64,000 nt of DNA from NCBI GenBank assembly GCA_965227215.1, contig OZ245729.1, forward strand, positions 682,001-746,000, read 5' to 3'. The translations under genes and the position numbers were made by a program. Each line of letters begins with the position of its first letter. Position 1 is the first letter of the stretch. Shown piece by piece: positions 17,907-26,532 of this stretch. The notes under the pieces are model-generated. The model was not told where the DNA came from. It saw nothing but the letters and a program-made list of their open reading frames with translations, and did not search any database. Source of the stretch: Gracilimonas sp965227215 (lineage in GTDB: Bacteria; Bacteroidota; Rhodothermia; Balneolales; Balneolaceae).

Positions 17907-17954
17907 GAACCAGAGGTTCTGGCAGGCGTTCCCAACCAGTGGTTGGGAACGAGA
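17907..17954 (+). repeat. REP-like palindromic unit, copy C
   Basis: Nearly identical to copy A: GAACC-aga-GGTTC followed by the stem GTTCCCAACC / GGTTGGGAAC and GAGAA. It lies upstream of the RAYT start and 34 bp before the aminotransferase gene, so it may also form part of that gene's leader. Confidence 0.8.
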
Positions 17955-17987
17955 ACCAATCCGTGAATCAACGAATAACGAACAAAT

Positions 17988-19166
17988 ATGGACAAAGCAC
18001 AGCAGCTCGAAAAGCAATATCACTTCCAGGTGTACAACCGCCTTCCGGTTACCTTATCTCACGGAAAAGGGGCACTGCTTTGGGACACTGAGGGTAATGA
18101 ATACCTAGATGCTTTTGGTGGATTAGCTGTCAACAATCTGGGGCATGCTCATCCCAAAGTAGTTGCTGCAATTAAGGAGCAAGCTGACAAACTTCTCCAT
18201 GCCTCCAATTTTTTCTACAATGAGCCTCAAAGTCTGCTGGCCGAAAAGCTGGCAGCCTTATCCGGATTAGACCGCGTTTTCTTTTGCAACAGTGGTGTTG
18301 AAGCCATGGAAGCCTGCGTAAAACTGGCTCGAAAATGGGGTAAGAAAAACGGAAAGACCGGGAATATAATTACACTCAGTGAAGGTTTTCACGGGCGGTC
18401 GGTAACGACCATTGCAATGGGGATGCCAAGCTACCGGGAAGGATTTGACCCCATGCCCACCGGATTTGATCAGGTACCCTTTAATGATTTTGAAGCCCTG
18501 AAAGCAAAGGTAGATAAAAACACCATCGCTATCGGGTTTGAAACTATTCAAGGCTCAGGTGGGGTGAATGTAATTGACGGTGAGTTCCTGAAAAAAACAC
18601 GGGAGCTTTGTGATGATCTCAACATTCTGATGATCATTGATGAAGTGCAGTGCGGCATCGGTAGATCCGGGAAGTTTTATGCTTACCAACACTTCGATGT
18701 GTTACCCGACATCCTTGCAACAGCAAAAGCATTAGGTGGAGGAATTCCCATTGGCGCAATTGTAGCAAAAGAGGAAGTAGCCTCAGCACTTGGTTTTGGA
18801 GATCATGGGACTACCTTTGGTGGAAATCCTTTTGCTTGTCATGTAGCCAATGCAACCTTAGATGCTATTGAGGAAGAAGGTATTGTTCAGCAAGCCGCTG
18901 ATAAGGGAGAATTCATGTTGAAACTTCTGCGGGAAAATATAGCCGGACTCCCTTCTGTTAAAGACATCAGAGGAATGGGGCTAATGTTGGGAGTAGAACT
19001 TGATCGTCCTGCGCGGCCTGTAATCGATAAGATGTTTGAGCATAATATACTGGGTAATGCCGCACATGGTACCGTTGTAAGATTTCTACCGCCACTGGTC
19101 ATCACCATAGAACAGATTGAACGCATCGTGGATGAACTGGTTTGGGCTCTGCAAGAGACAACGTGA
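17988..19166 (+). CDS. Class III aminotransferase (acetylornithine/succinyl-DAP aminotransferase-like)
   Basis: A 392-residue PLP enzyme. The PLP Lys is K247 in ATAKALGGG, D218 (MIIDEVQ) contacts the pyridine nitrogen, and NSGVEAMEACVKLAR and TTFGGNPFACHVANA are fold-type I class III signatures. Length and motifs fit the ArgD/DapC group. ArgD can serve as the N-succinyl-diaminopimelate aminotransferase. With dapD 3.4 kb away this enzyme may fill the DapC step, but no arg genes are nearby to test the alternative. A 4-aminobutyrate or ornithine aminotransferase cannot be excluded. Confidence 0.85.
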   Translation: MDKAQQLEKQYHFQVYNRLPVTLSHGKGALLWDTEGNEYLDAFGGLAVNNLGHAHPKVVAAIKEQADKLLHASNFFYNEPQSLLAEKLAALSGLDRVFFCNSGVEAMEACVKLARKWGKKNGKTGNIITLSEGFHGRSVTTIAMGMPSYREGFDPMPTGFDQVPFNDFEALKAKVDKNTIAIGFETIQGSGGVNVIDGEFLKKTRELCDDLNILMIIDEVQCGIGRSGKFYAYQHFDVLPDILATAKALGGGIPIGAIVAKEEVASALGFGDHGTTFGGNPFACHVANATLDAIEEEGIVQQAADKGEFMLKLLRENIAGLPSVKDIRGMGLMLGVELDRPARPVIDKMFEHNILGNAAHGTVVRFLPPLVITIEQIERIVDELVWALQETT

Positions 19167-19248
19167 TAGAACAGCGTTGAGTGTAACCTACAGCAGAAAA
19201 TCCCGGTAATCCAGCAATCCCTAAATCAAGATTCAAAAGCAGAGATAC

Positions 19249-20427
19249 TTATCCCGGCAGACTAATCTTACCTAAATGAACTTTTTCCTCCTTAACTCCC
19301 GGAATAGAAAAACCTTCCCCGGCCACCAACTCATTCGCAAAAAAGGCCATCATAGCCGATTCTTTGGCATCGGCTGAAATGCCCAATTCTTCAAAATTTT
19401 TGAACTCTGCATTAGGGTTTCTCTCTTTCAGATCTTTCATCAATGTTTTGTTGTGAACCCCACCACCACTTACGAAGCATTCAAAACCCAGATCACCAAT
19501 TATTTCATCAAAAGCACGGCTGATACTTTGTGATGTAACTGCTGTGAGTGATGCCACAAGATCTTCCTTCGAGAGCTCTATACCGTGCCCTTGCATCAGG
19601 TTTTCAATGAACTCGAGCCGGAAATCTTCCTGTCCGGTGGTTTTAGGAAATGCCTTTCTGAAATATGGTTCAAGCAGCACATATCTTACGAATTCTGAAT
19701 GTAACGTTCCCGAAGCTGCAACTTCTCCTCCATCATCAAAAGGCCTATCAAAATACTTTTGCATGGCTTCGTTGATCAGTGTATTTGCCGGACCGGTATC
19801 GCTTGTCAAAACCGACTTGCCGCTATCCTTTGATGGCAGCCAGGTAAAGTTGGCAATTCCACCCAGATTCAGCAAAAGCCGGTTTTTTTCCTGATGGCGA
19901 AAAAGGACTTCATCAAATATCCCCGCCAGCGGCGCTCCCTCTCCTCCAACAGCCGTATGCTTTTGGCGAAAATCAGAAATCGTAATAATCCCTGTTTTCT
20001 GGGCTATATGATCACCCTCCACAATTTGCAGGGTGGCATGTTCTTCGTCCTCATTTTGATCAGGAGCATGGTAAATCGTTTGCCCATGGCTGGCAATCAG
20101 GTCAACATCTTCCGGGGCAAAATCCCAGAGTTCCAATACCTGTTGAATGTACGAAGCATACAGCCCTGCAAGTTCAGTATGCAATACGGTTAGCTCCCGA
20201 GTCGGAATCTGTTCTTGAGATTGAATAGCTTGAATTCTACTTCGCAAACCGGGTGAATACTCCTTCGTGGTAAATTCAATAGTTTCCATCTTTGCTTCAC
20301 TTCCTGAACCGGAAATTTTACATAAACATAAATCAAGTCCATCCAGCGATGTACCGGACATTAACCCAACAATAAGTCGTTCAGGTTTTTGGGAAATTTC
20401 CCACAGTTTTGCCAAATAATTATTCAT
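19249..20427 (-). CDS. anmK: Anhydro-N-acetylmuramic acid kinase
   Basis: A 392-residue sugar kinase of the ASKHA fold. The N-terminal phosphate loop is GLMSGTSLDGLD, LIASHGQTIYH is central, and LNLGGIANFTWL and SGGGVHNKTLM follow, all diagnostic of AnmK. It cleaves and phosphorylates 1,6-anhydro-MurNAc to MurNAc-6-phosphate during peptidoglycan recycling. It is cytosolic and transcribed alone. The NamZ-type muramidase at 39285 is another cell-wall sugar enzyme in the window. Confidence 0.95.
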   Translation of the reverse strand: MNNYLAKLWEISQKPERLIVGLMSGTSLDGLDLCLCKISGSGSEAKMETIEFTTKEYSPGLRSRIQAIQSQEQIPTRELTVLHTELAGLYASYIQQVLELWDFAPEDVDLIASHGQTIYHAPDQNEDEEHATLQIVEGDHIAQKTGIITISDFRQKHTAVGGEGAPLAGIFDEVLFRHQEKNRLLLNLGGIANFTWLPSKDSGKSVLTSDTGPANTLINEAMQKYFDRPFDDGGEVAASGTLHSEFVRYVLLEPYFRKAFPKTTGQEDFRLEFIENLMQGHGIELSKEDLVASLTAVTSQSISRAFDEIIGDLGFECFVSGGGVHNKTLMKDLKERNPNAEFKNFEELGISADAKESAMMAFFANELVAGEGFSIPGVKEEKVHLGKISLPG

Positions 20428-20465
20428 AGATTTAAGCTGAATTTATAAGCAAGAACCTACGGAAA

Positions 20466-20711
20466 ATGAGCGAACCTACCGAAGACGAAATTAAAGCTTT
20501 TATTGAGGATGTGGAATTTCTGATTCAAACCTTGAAACAAAGTTTTGAATCTACCGATGCACAGTTTTTTATCGATGAGCACAACGATATACTATACGTA
20601 AAGCTGGAAGGATTGAATGATTACGATGAGCATGAAATTGAAGAAATCGCTGCTCCTGTTTTAAGTGAATTGGATCTGGATTTCGAAGAAATTATTATCC
20701 TTCCATTGTAA
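20466..20711 (+). CDS. Small acidic protein of unknown function
   Basis: An 81-residue, strongly acidic protein (many Glu/Asp, few Lys). Predicted secondary structure is helix, strand (FIDEHNDILYVKLEG), helix, strand (FEEIIILPL). I do not recognise a family. It begins 38 bp from the divergent anmK start and lies 86 bp upstream of the threonine synthase gene on the same strand. A clean frame, ATG start and intergenic fit support it as real. Confidence 0.6.
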   Translation: MSEPTEDEIKAFIEDVEFLIQTLKQSFESTDAQFFIDEHNDILYVKLEGLNDYDEHEIEEIAAPVLSELDLDFEEIIILPL

Positions 20712-20797
20712 TCACAACGGCTGAAAAAGCGCTTTTTTCTTTATTTTTTGATACCTTCCAAAACGTTTTATTTGCGAAATCCCAATAGAATTATTCC

Positions 20798-22504
20798 ATG
20801 AAATCAAGCAATTCCGGATATACCATGAGCTGCATTATGTGTGGCCAGGAAAATGATGAAAGAGAGACCAGCACCTACTGCACCAATTGCGGGGGAGTAC
20901 TGGATATTGAATACAACAAAACTGAAAAGAATATTCAGTATCCGCTTAAAAATATTTTACCGGATCCTTTGAAAAATCACTATACCTCGCTTAAAAAACT
21001 TGATCGTCTTTCCGAAAAATATGGCGCCGAACTTTATGCCAAGCTTGAGTTCGATCATCCCACCGGCTGCTTTAAGGATCGTGGAAGCTACATCGAGGTT
21101 CAAAAAGCCCTTGAATTAGGAGCTGATGCCATTTGCCTGGCCTCTACCGGGAATATGGCTGCCTCAGTGGCTGCTTATGCCTGTTATTTTAAAATTCCTT
21201 GTTTCGTTTTTGTACCGGAAAAAACACCGGAAGTAAAACTGGCTCAGGCTACTATTTATGACGCAACTATCATCAAGATTAAAGGGGATTTCATGGCCTG
21301 TGAAAAGCTATGCCGTGAATTTGCCAAATCCGGTAATTATTACCTTGCCGGAGATTATGTATTTCGTCAGGAAGGGCAAAAATCATTCTCCTATGAGCTG
21401 TACGAGCAAGGCGATACCGAATTCGATTATATTTTTGTACCCATTGGCGCCGGAACCAATTTTGCTGCCATTTACAAAGGCTATAAAGAAATGAAAGCCG
21501 CCGGGATGATTGATAAAATCCCAAGTTTTGTGGCGGTTCAACCCGAACAAAGTTCACCGGTAGTAGAAGGAATTTTCAAGAAAGATAAAATTGTGAAAGA
21601 GCAGGTGAACACCATGGCAGATGCCGTGGCAGTAGCCGATCCGCTGGATTTCTATAAGGTATTTCGCGGAATTGAAGAGACGAACGGACTTGCTTTCACC
21701 GCTACCGAAAACGAGCTGCTCGATTCCATGAAAGAAATGACGGTAGAGGAAGGATATTTCACCGAACCTGCCTGCGCTATTCCACTCGCTACCTTCAAGA
21801 ATAACCTGGATCAGTTTAAAGGAAAGAAATGCCTGTTTGTGCTTACCGGAACCGGACTAAAGAGTTCACATATCGTGGCTAAATACTCTCTATCGTCTCC
21901 TGTGCTTCCTCCTGATCTGGAGCGAATTCAACAATATATTGAATCCGGCTTTATTGACATGCAGAAGAATAGCTGGGGACAATCGCGCAACACAGGCTTC
22001 GAGAACGTCAATATGGACGAGGGACACACGAAGCTGTATGATGAGTATGTGAATAACATCAACCGTAAAGGAAAAACGCTGAAGGAAGAGGAAATCAAGG
22101 TACTTCGTTCATTAGTTTACAATGAAGATGCCAATCTTGAATACCCGGTTGAAGTAGTCGATTACAAGCTAACCATGCGTAAACATGGTTTAGTCAGTGC
22201 AGCCGTGAAGCTAAAGATTGAAGATCGGGATGAAATTATATCCCTGGATCAGGGTGTTGGGCCGATTGATGCCATTCTTACGGCGATTAAAGCTGAAACG
22301 GATGGCTTCCTTCCGCTTGATGTCATAAATCATGAAGTGGAAATCCTGAGTCCGGATACCGATTCGCTGGTGGTGGTAACGCTGACGCTTGAAAAAGAAG
22401 GACATCGATTTACTTCAAAAGGCGCTTCACCTGATACGCTGGAAGCGGTTATCCAAGCTTTTGTTAAAGGACTGGCTATTGCAAACAAGGCTTTGGCTGT
22501 GTAA
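20798..22504 (+). CDS. thrC: Threonine synthase fused to a LeuA-type regulatory domain
   Basis: A 568-residue protein with three parts. Residues of about 12-31 form a zinc ribbon (C12-x2-C15, C28-x2-C31). Residues of about 50-365 are a PLP fold-type II threonine synthase with K93 in GCFKDRGSY and the phosphate loop STGNMAASVAAYA. After a linker, residues of about 448-568 match the dimeric allosteric domain of alpha-isopropylmalate synthase: GVGPIDAILTAIK and a C-terminal ASPDTLEAVIQAFVKGL. In LeuA that domain binds leucine for feedback inhibition. Here it would give amino-acid control of threonine formation from O-phosphohomoserine. The enzyme call is firm; ligand and regulation are inference. 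Confidence 0.85.
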   Translation: MKSSNSGYTMSCIMCGQENDERETSTYCTNCGGVLDIEYNKTEKNIQYPLKNILPDPLKNHYTSLKKLDRLSEKYGAELYAKLEFDHPTGCFKDRGSYIEVQKALELGADAICLASTGNMAASVAAYACYFKIPCFVFVPEKTPEVKLAQATIYDATIIKIKGDFMACEKLCREFAKSGNYYLAGDYVFRQEGQKSFSYELYEQGDTEFDYIFVPIGAGTNFAAIYKGYKEMKAAGMIDKIPSFVAVQPEQSSPVVEGIFKKDKIVKEQVNTMADAVAVADPLDFYKVFRGIEETNGLAFTATENELLDSMKEMTVEEGYFTEPACAIPLATFKNNLDQFKGKKCLFVLTGTGLKSSHIVAKYSLSSPVLPPDLERIQQYIESGFIDMQKNSWGQSRNTGFENVNMDEGHTKLYDEYVNNINRKGKTLKEEEIKVLRSLVYNEDANLEYPVEVVDYKLTMRKHGLVSAAVKLKIEDRDEIISLDQGVGPIDAILTAIKAETDGFLPLDVINHEVEILSPDTDSLVVVTLTLEKEGHRFTSKGASPDTLEAVIQAFVKGLAIANKALAV

Positions 22505-22575
22505 AAAGTGTTTACGTGTTAATGTGATGTCGTAAAACAAATTCACACTAACACGTTAAAACATTAACACTTTTT
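22503..22575. terminator. Long bidirectional terminator hairpin between thrC and dapD
   Basis: The outer stem AAAAAGTGTT / AACACTTTTT and an inner 13-bp stem with one mismatch (CGTGTTAATGTGA / TCACACTAACACG) lie between two convergent genes. T runs occur on both strands. Confidence 0.75.
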
Positions 22576-23322
22576 TTATCGAAGGGCTTCTTCAAGTTCC
22601 AATGAGGCATTACTTCCTTCATCCCTGTACTTCACGATAATAGGACAAGCCATACTGAGTCCGTTCTCTTTTGCCCAATCGTTACTTACCGGACGGGTTC
22701 CGGGAATAACCACGGCATTTTCAGGGATTGCAGATCCACGCTCCAGAACTTTCTCATTCACGGTATCATAAACAGGAACGGCTTTAGAAAGCGTTACACC
22801 GGGTGCAATAACCGCACCTTTTTTTACGAGAATTCCTTCCACAATTACTGAACCGGCTCCGATAAAGCAATCATCTTCAATGATAACCGGATTCATGCCA
22901 ACGGGTTCAAGAACTCCCCCAATTTGTACTCCTGCTGAAAGGTGTACGTTCTTACCAATCTGTGCACAGGATCCTACAAGAGCATGACTGTCAACCATAG
23001 AACCTTCATCCACAAAGGCTCCAACATTGATGTATGCCGGTGGCATAATAATCACACCGGAAGCAACATACGCTCCTCTGCGAACCGATGAACCTCCGGG
23101 AACCAGGCGCACACCGTCTTCAGGACCAAAATATCTCGGAGGCAAATTATGTTTGTCAACAAAGCCCTCATAAATACCTTCATAGGAAGTATTTTCACCG
23201 TCTTTGAAAGAGGCCAGAATAGCTTCTTTCACTTCAACATTTGCCTCCCAGCCCTTGTCAGTTTTATTGGCTGCCCTTACGGTTCCTTCTTCCAGTTGAT
23301 CTAAAATATCTTCGTAACTCAT
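22576..23322 (-). CDS. dapD: 2,3,4,5-tetrahydropyridine-2,6-dicarboxylate N-succinyltransferase
   Basis: A 248-residue left-handed beta-helix acyltransferase. Hexapeptide-type turns run from GAYVASGVIIMPPAYINVG through GAFVDEGSMVDSHALVGSCAQIG and GGVLEPVGMNPVIIEDDCFIGAG, the DapD core. It transfers succinyl from succinyl-CoA to tetrahydrodipicolinate, committing diaminopimelate synthesis to the succinylase branch. It is about 25 residues shorter at the N-terminus than the E. coli enzyme, as is usual in this phylum. It lies downstream of lysC-dapB-dapA on the same strand with a 121-bp gap. Confidence 0.93.
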   Translation of the reverse strand: MSYEDILDQLEEGTVRAANKTDKGWEANVEVKEAILASFKDGENTSYEGIYEGFVDKHNLPPRYFGPEDGVRLVPGGSSVRRGAYVASGVIIMPPAYINVGAFVDEGSMVDSHALVGSCAQIGKNVHLSAGVQIGGVLEPVGMNPVIIEDDCFIGAGSVIVEGILVKKGAVIAPGVTLSKAVPVYDTVNEKVLERGSAIPENAVVIPGTRPVSNDWAKENGLSMACPIIVKYRDEGSNASLELEEALR

Positions 23323-23443
23323 CGTATATATTTAATTATTGAATTCATTATGTGTCATTCTGATCTAAATTATTCGGGTGAAAATCTACATTAGCCCCTC
23401 ACTTTAGTTCTATGCTCCTACCCTGAATCACTTGAACGGACTG

Positions 23444-24331
23444 TTATTTTTGCTCAGCAAGCCATGCTGCAATTTCTTCATCAGCTTTCATCAGGGTTTC
23501 TTCTACTTCCTCAGAGATATCCCCAAGGGACAGTGGTAACCTAACGGTATCGGTGGAAATCCAGTTCTTTTTACCAAGCAGAACTTTTGCCGGAACCGGA
23601 TTAGGAGCTTTAAACAATGCATCTGTTGAGTTCTTCCAAAGTGGGAATAAGCCCTCCGTTTCTCCATTCAGGCAATGCTCTACATATTTGTGAGTAGCTT
23701 TGGGCCATACATTTGATGCAACAGAAACCAGCCCAACTCCACCTTCTTTACAAAAAGCCGGCGTCATTCCATCGTCTCCGCTATAGAATTTAACATCAGG
23801 AGCTTCCCGGCGAAAGGCTTTGAACTCTTCCACGCTCCCGCTGGCTTCTTTCACACCCAGCAGGTGATCAAATTCTTTACTGAGTCGGGCCGGCACGCTC
23901 GGATGCATCTTTACCCCCGTTCGTGACGGAACGTTGTAGAGCATACACGGAATGTCTGTCTCAGCCATCAATTCACTGAACCATTCGAACTGTCCTTCGG
24001 CTCCCGGTTTTGCATAAAGAGGTGTCACTAACAATAGAGCATCCGGTTTTACTTCGTTACAGAAGTGAATAAAATCGACCTGGGCCGGAAGATTAAAGCC
24101 CCCCACTCCAATCATCATCGGGACATCGAGATTAAGGTCTTTGGTAAATTCGGCAACTTCCCTTTTTTCCTCTTCATTCAGGTTCAATCCCTCACCGGTA
24201 CTTCCCAAAACCAATACACCGTTTCCGGCCTCTTCCTGCTTTCTGAGAAGTTGTTCAAAACTGCCATAGTCCACACTCCCATCTGTATTCATCGGGGTGA
24301 CAATTGCTGTCCACAGTGGAAAATTTTCCAT
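23444..24331 (-). CDS. dapA: 4-hydroxy-tetrahydrodipicolinate synthase
   Basis: A 295-residue TIM-barrel aldolase. Schiff-base lysine is K161 (GVKEASGS), Y132 lies in LYNVPSRTG, and the pyruvate-binding GSTGE is at 43-47. It condenses pyruvate with aspartate semialdehyde, the first step specific to lysine/DAP. The start ATG overlaps the dapB stop in TAATG, so the two are translationally coupled. Confidence 0.96.
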   Translation of the reverse strand: MENFPLWTAIVTPMNTDGSVDYGSFEQLLRKQEEAGNGVLVLGSTGEGLNLNEEEKREVAEFTKDLNLDVPMMIGVGGFNLPAQVDFIHFCNEVKPDALLLVTPLYAKPGAEGQFEWFSELMAETDIPCMLYNVPSRTGVKMHPSVPARLSKEFDHLLGVKEASGSVEEFKAFRREAPDVKFYSGDDGMTPAFCKEGGVGLVSVASNVWPKATHKYVEHCLNGETEGLFPLWKNSTDALFKAPNPVPAKVLLGKKNWISTDTVRLPLSLGDISEEVEETLMKADEEIAAWLAEQK

Positions 24332-25008
24332 TATTTTTGTTCCTCCATTAATTGGTCAAATAACTCTCCAAAGGTACGAATTCCTGCTTCCATCTTCGAA
24401 TGGCTTACCAGCTGTCTGGCTGCCCAAATAGCTCCCTCTGCAAATAAAGCACGATCTAAGGCTTTATGTTTTAAGGTGATTTCCTCAGTCTCTGTTTTAA
24501 GAGTCAGCTCATGAATTCCTTTCACGTCACCTTCTCTGGCAGAAGTTACTTCGGCTTCCTTATCCAGCCATTCCTTCCATGATAATGCCGTTCCGCTGGG
24601 AGCATCTTTCTTATGAACATGATGCACTTCGTGAATTTTAAATTCCGGATCTTTCAAAATAGTTGAACCCGCTGAAATCGCCTCTATACTTTTCCGGATT
24701 ATGTTCATCCCGAGGCTAAAGTTCGAGGCCTGAATCCATTTTGCATTTCTGGCTTTTACACGCTGCTCAATATCATCAGGCCATTGAAACCCGGTACTTC
24801 CCCAGGCGGCGGGAATGCCGGCTTCAATGACGGTATCCGTAATCTCCGGAACGGCGTCACCCGGTACAAAAATAATTACGGCATCAGCGCTTTGAAGCTT
24901 TTCAACCGTTGGCGGATTGTTGGAGTCGAAAGCTTCGGATAATTCATCTCCCAGAAGCTCTACTACTTTACCACCGGTCTTTCCTGTTCCAATAACTGCG
25001 ATTTTCAT
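24331..25008 (-). CDS. dapB: 4-hydroxy-tetrahydrodipicolinate reductase
   Basis: A 225-residue NAD(P)H-dependent reductase with a Rossmann GTGKTGG at 7-13 and the catalytic block EVHHVHKKDAPSGTAL at about 127-142 (His129/His130 and Lys133/134). It is shorter than the 270-residue E. coli enzyme, as in other Bacteroidota. It sits 11 bp downstream of lysC and is fused by a TAATG overlap to dapA, giving a lysC-dapB-dapA operon. Confidence 0.95.
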   Translation of the reverse strand: MKIAVIGTGKTGGKVVELLGDELSEAFDSNNPPTVEKLQSADAVIIFVPGDAVPEITDTVIEAGIPAAWGSTGFQWPDDIEQRVKARNAKWIQASNFSLGMNIIRKSIEAISAGSTILKDPEFKIHEVHHVHKKDAPSGTALSWKEWLDKEAEVTSAREGDVKGIHELTLKTETEEITLKHKALDRALFAEGAIWAARQLVSHSKMEAGIRTFGELFDQLMEEQK

Positions 25009-25019
25009 ACCTAAGATTT

Positions 25020-26348
25020 TTATTGAGTGATAAACTTATCGTGTAACATTCGAACAATATCTTCAGCTTGTTTCTGCTCAACCAAAAAACAAAGATTATT
25101 CGGGCTGGCACCGTGACAAATCAGGCGAACGTTATATTCTTCAAGTGCGGTAAATAGCGGCCCACCTATACCTGATGTCTTTTGAAGATCATTCCCGATC
25201 AAGGCAATTAAAGCCAGCTCTTTTTCAACAATTACCTCGGCAAAGCGACCTAATTCTTCCAGCACCTCCTCATTCAGCTCTACCTTGTTAGCTGCATTTA
25301 CGGCTGTATCCAGAGTAAGGGCTACGCTTACCTCACTGGTACTTACCAGATCTACGGATATCCTGTGGTCGGCCAACACCTGAAATAGATGAGCCAGAAA
25401 ACCATGCTGGTGAAGCATTTCAAGGCTGTTCAAAGTCAGCAATGTTTGGTCTCTCCTGAGTGAAATGGCTCTGATCGGAGGCTTTTTATCCAAATCTTTT
25501 ACGATGTACGTTCCCGGGTTTTCAGGATCAGCACTCGAAGCCACTCTAACATTCACGCCACCCCTTATCGCTGGTTTAAGCGTTGCCGGGTGAAGTACCT
25601 TACCCCCAAATACAGAAAGCTCAGCTGCCTCATCGAAAGTAATTTCGTTGATCGGAAAGGCTCCAGGTACAATGCGGGGATCGGTTGTAAATACACCGGC
25701 TACATCTGTCCATATTTCCAGAGTATCGGCACCCATGGTTTCTGCAAACAAAGACGCCGAAAAATCACTACCTCCCCGGCCCAATGTCGTTGTGTTTCCA
25801 AATACATCGGAACCAATAAATCCCTGAGTCAGATAGGTCTTGCCCTTCTGAATATGCTTTGCAGCTTTCTTTTTGATGGATTCGAGAATCGGTTCTGCAT
25901 TCCCAAAGGTAGAATCCGTTTTCATCACATCTCGGGCATCCAGCCACTCTGCATCCACTCCGTTTTCTCTTAGCACTTCAACAAACACCCGGGTAGACAT
26001 CAACTCCCCAAAAGCATACAAGGCATCTTTCCAACGCTTATCACGGCCTACAAAATCAAGATGCTCACGAAGCCTCGAAAACTCAGTGTAAAATGCGTTC
26101 CTTAGCTTTTCCTGCTCTTTACACTGCTCGATAATGGCAAGGTGCCTCTTCTCAATATTGCCAAGTAATTCTTCACGTTGAGTAGAATCTAACTGACTGG
26201 CGGAAAGAGCAACTAAGTCGTTGGTGGTGCCGGATGTGGCACTAATCACGATAAGCTGACGGTCAGGATCGGCAGCCACAATGCTGGCACTGCGTTGCAT
26301 AGCCTCAAAAGTGCCTACGCTGGTGCCTCCGAATTTGGATACAATCAT
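25020..26348 (-). CDS. lysC: Aspartate kinase (monofunctional, lysine-type)
   Basis: A 442-residue protein. The amino-acid kinase domain starts with KFGGTSVG at 5-12 and includes TLGRGGSDFSA and EIWTDVAGVFTTDPR. Two ACT domains in the last 140 residues are the feedback site. There is no homoserine dehydrogenase domain. It phosphorylates aspartate to start the aspartate family. It heads the operon with dapB and dapA, favouring a lysine-sensitive isozyme. I see no lysine riboswitch in the 184-bp gap upstream. Confidence 0.95.
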   Translation of the reverse strand: MIVSKFGGTSVGTFEAMQRSASIVAADPDRQLIVISATSGTTNDLVALSASQLDSTQREELLGNIEKRHLAIIEQCKEQEKLRNAFYTEFSRLREHLDFVGRDKRWKDALYAFGELMSTRVFVEVLRENGVDAEWLDARDVMKTDSTFGNAEPILESIKKKAAKHIQKGKTYLTQGFIGSDVFGNTTTLGRGGSDFSASLFAETMGADTLEIWTDVAGVFTTDPRIVPGAFPINEITFDEAAELSVFGGKVLHPATLKPAIRGGVNVRVASSADPENPGTYIVKDLDKKPPIRAISLRRDQTLLTLNSLEMLHQHGFLAHLFQVLADHRISVDLVSTSEVSVALTLDTAVNAANKVELNEEVLEELGRFAEVIVEKELALIALIGNDLQKTSGIGGPLFTALEEYNVRLICHGASPNNLCFLVEQKQAEDIVRMLHDKFITQ

Positions 26349-26532
26349 TACTTGAATCTTTATTAATGAATGAGTGAGCGCAGAAAATAAAGACTCTTTA
26401 CTCCAATCCCTTACTTAAAAAACCTTATTTAACGTTTTTTTTTATGCTTTTAAAGGGTTGAATGATTACATGCCTCATTCCCAAGAATTTTGTATCCTCA
26501 CTCGACATTAAATTCAGAACAAAATTCACTTT

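Noticed and set aside
24065..24514. 149-codon plus-strand frame opposite dapA/dapB
   Set aside because: It lies wholly antisense to two confident coupled genes and its translation has no recognisable domain.
26349..26532. Possible lysine riboswitch upstream of lysC
   Set aside because: The gap is short and AT-rich and none of the conserved lysine-riboswitch stems or loops can be traced.
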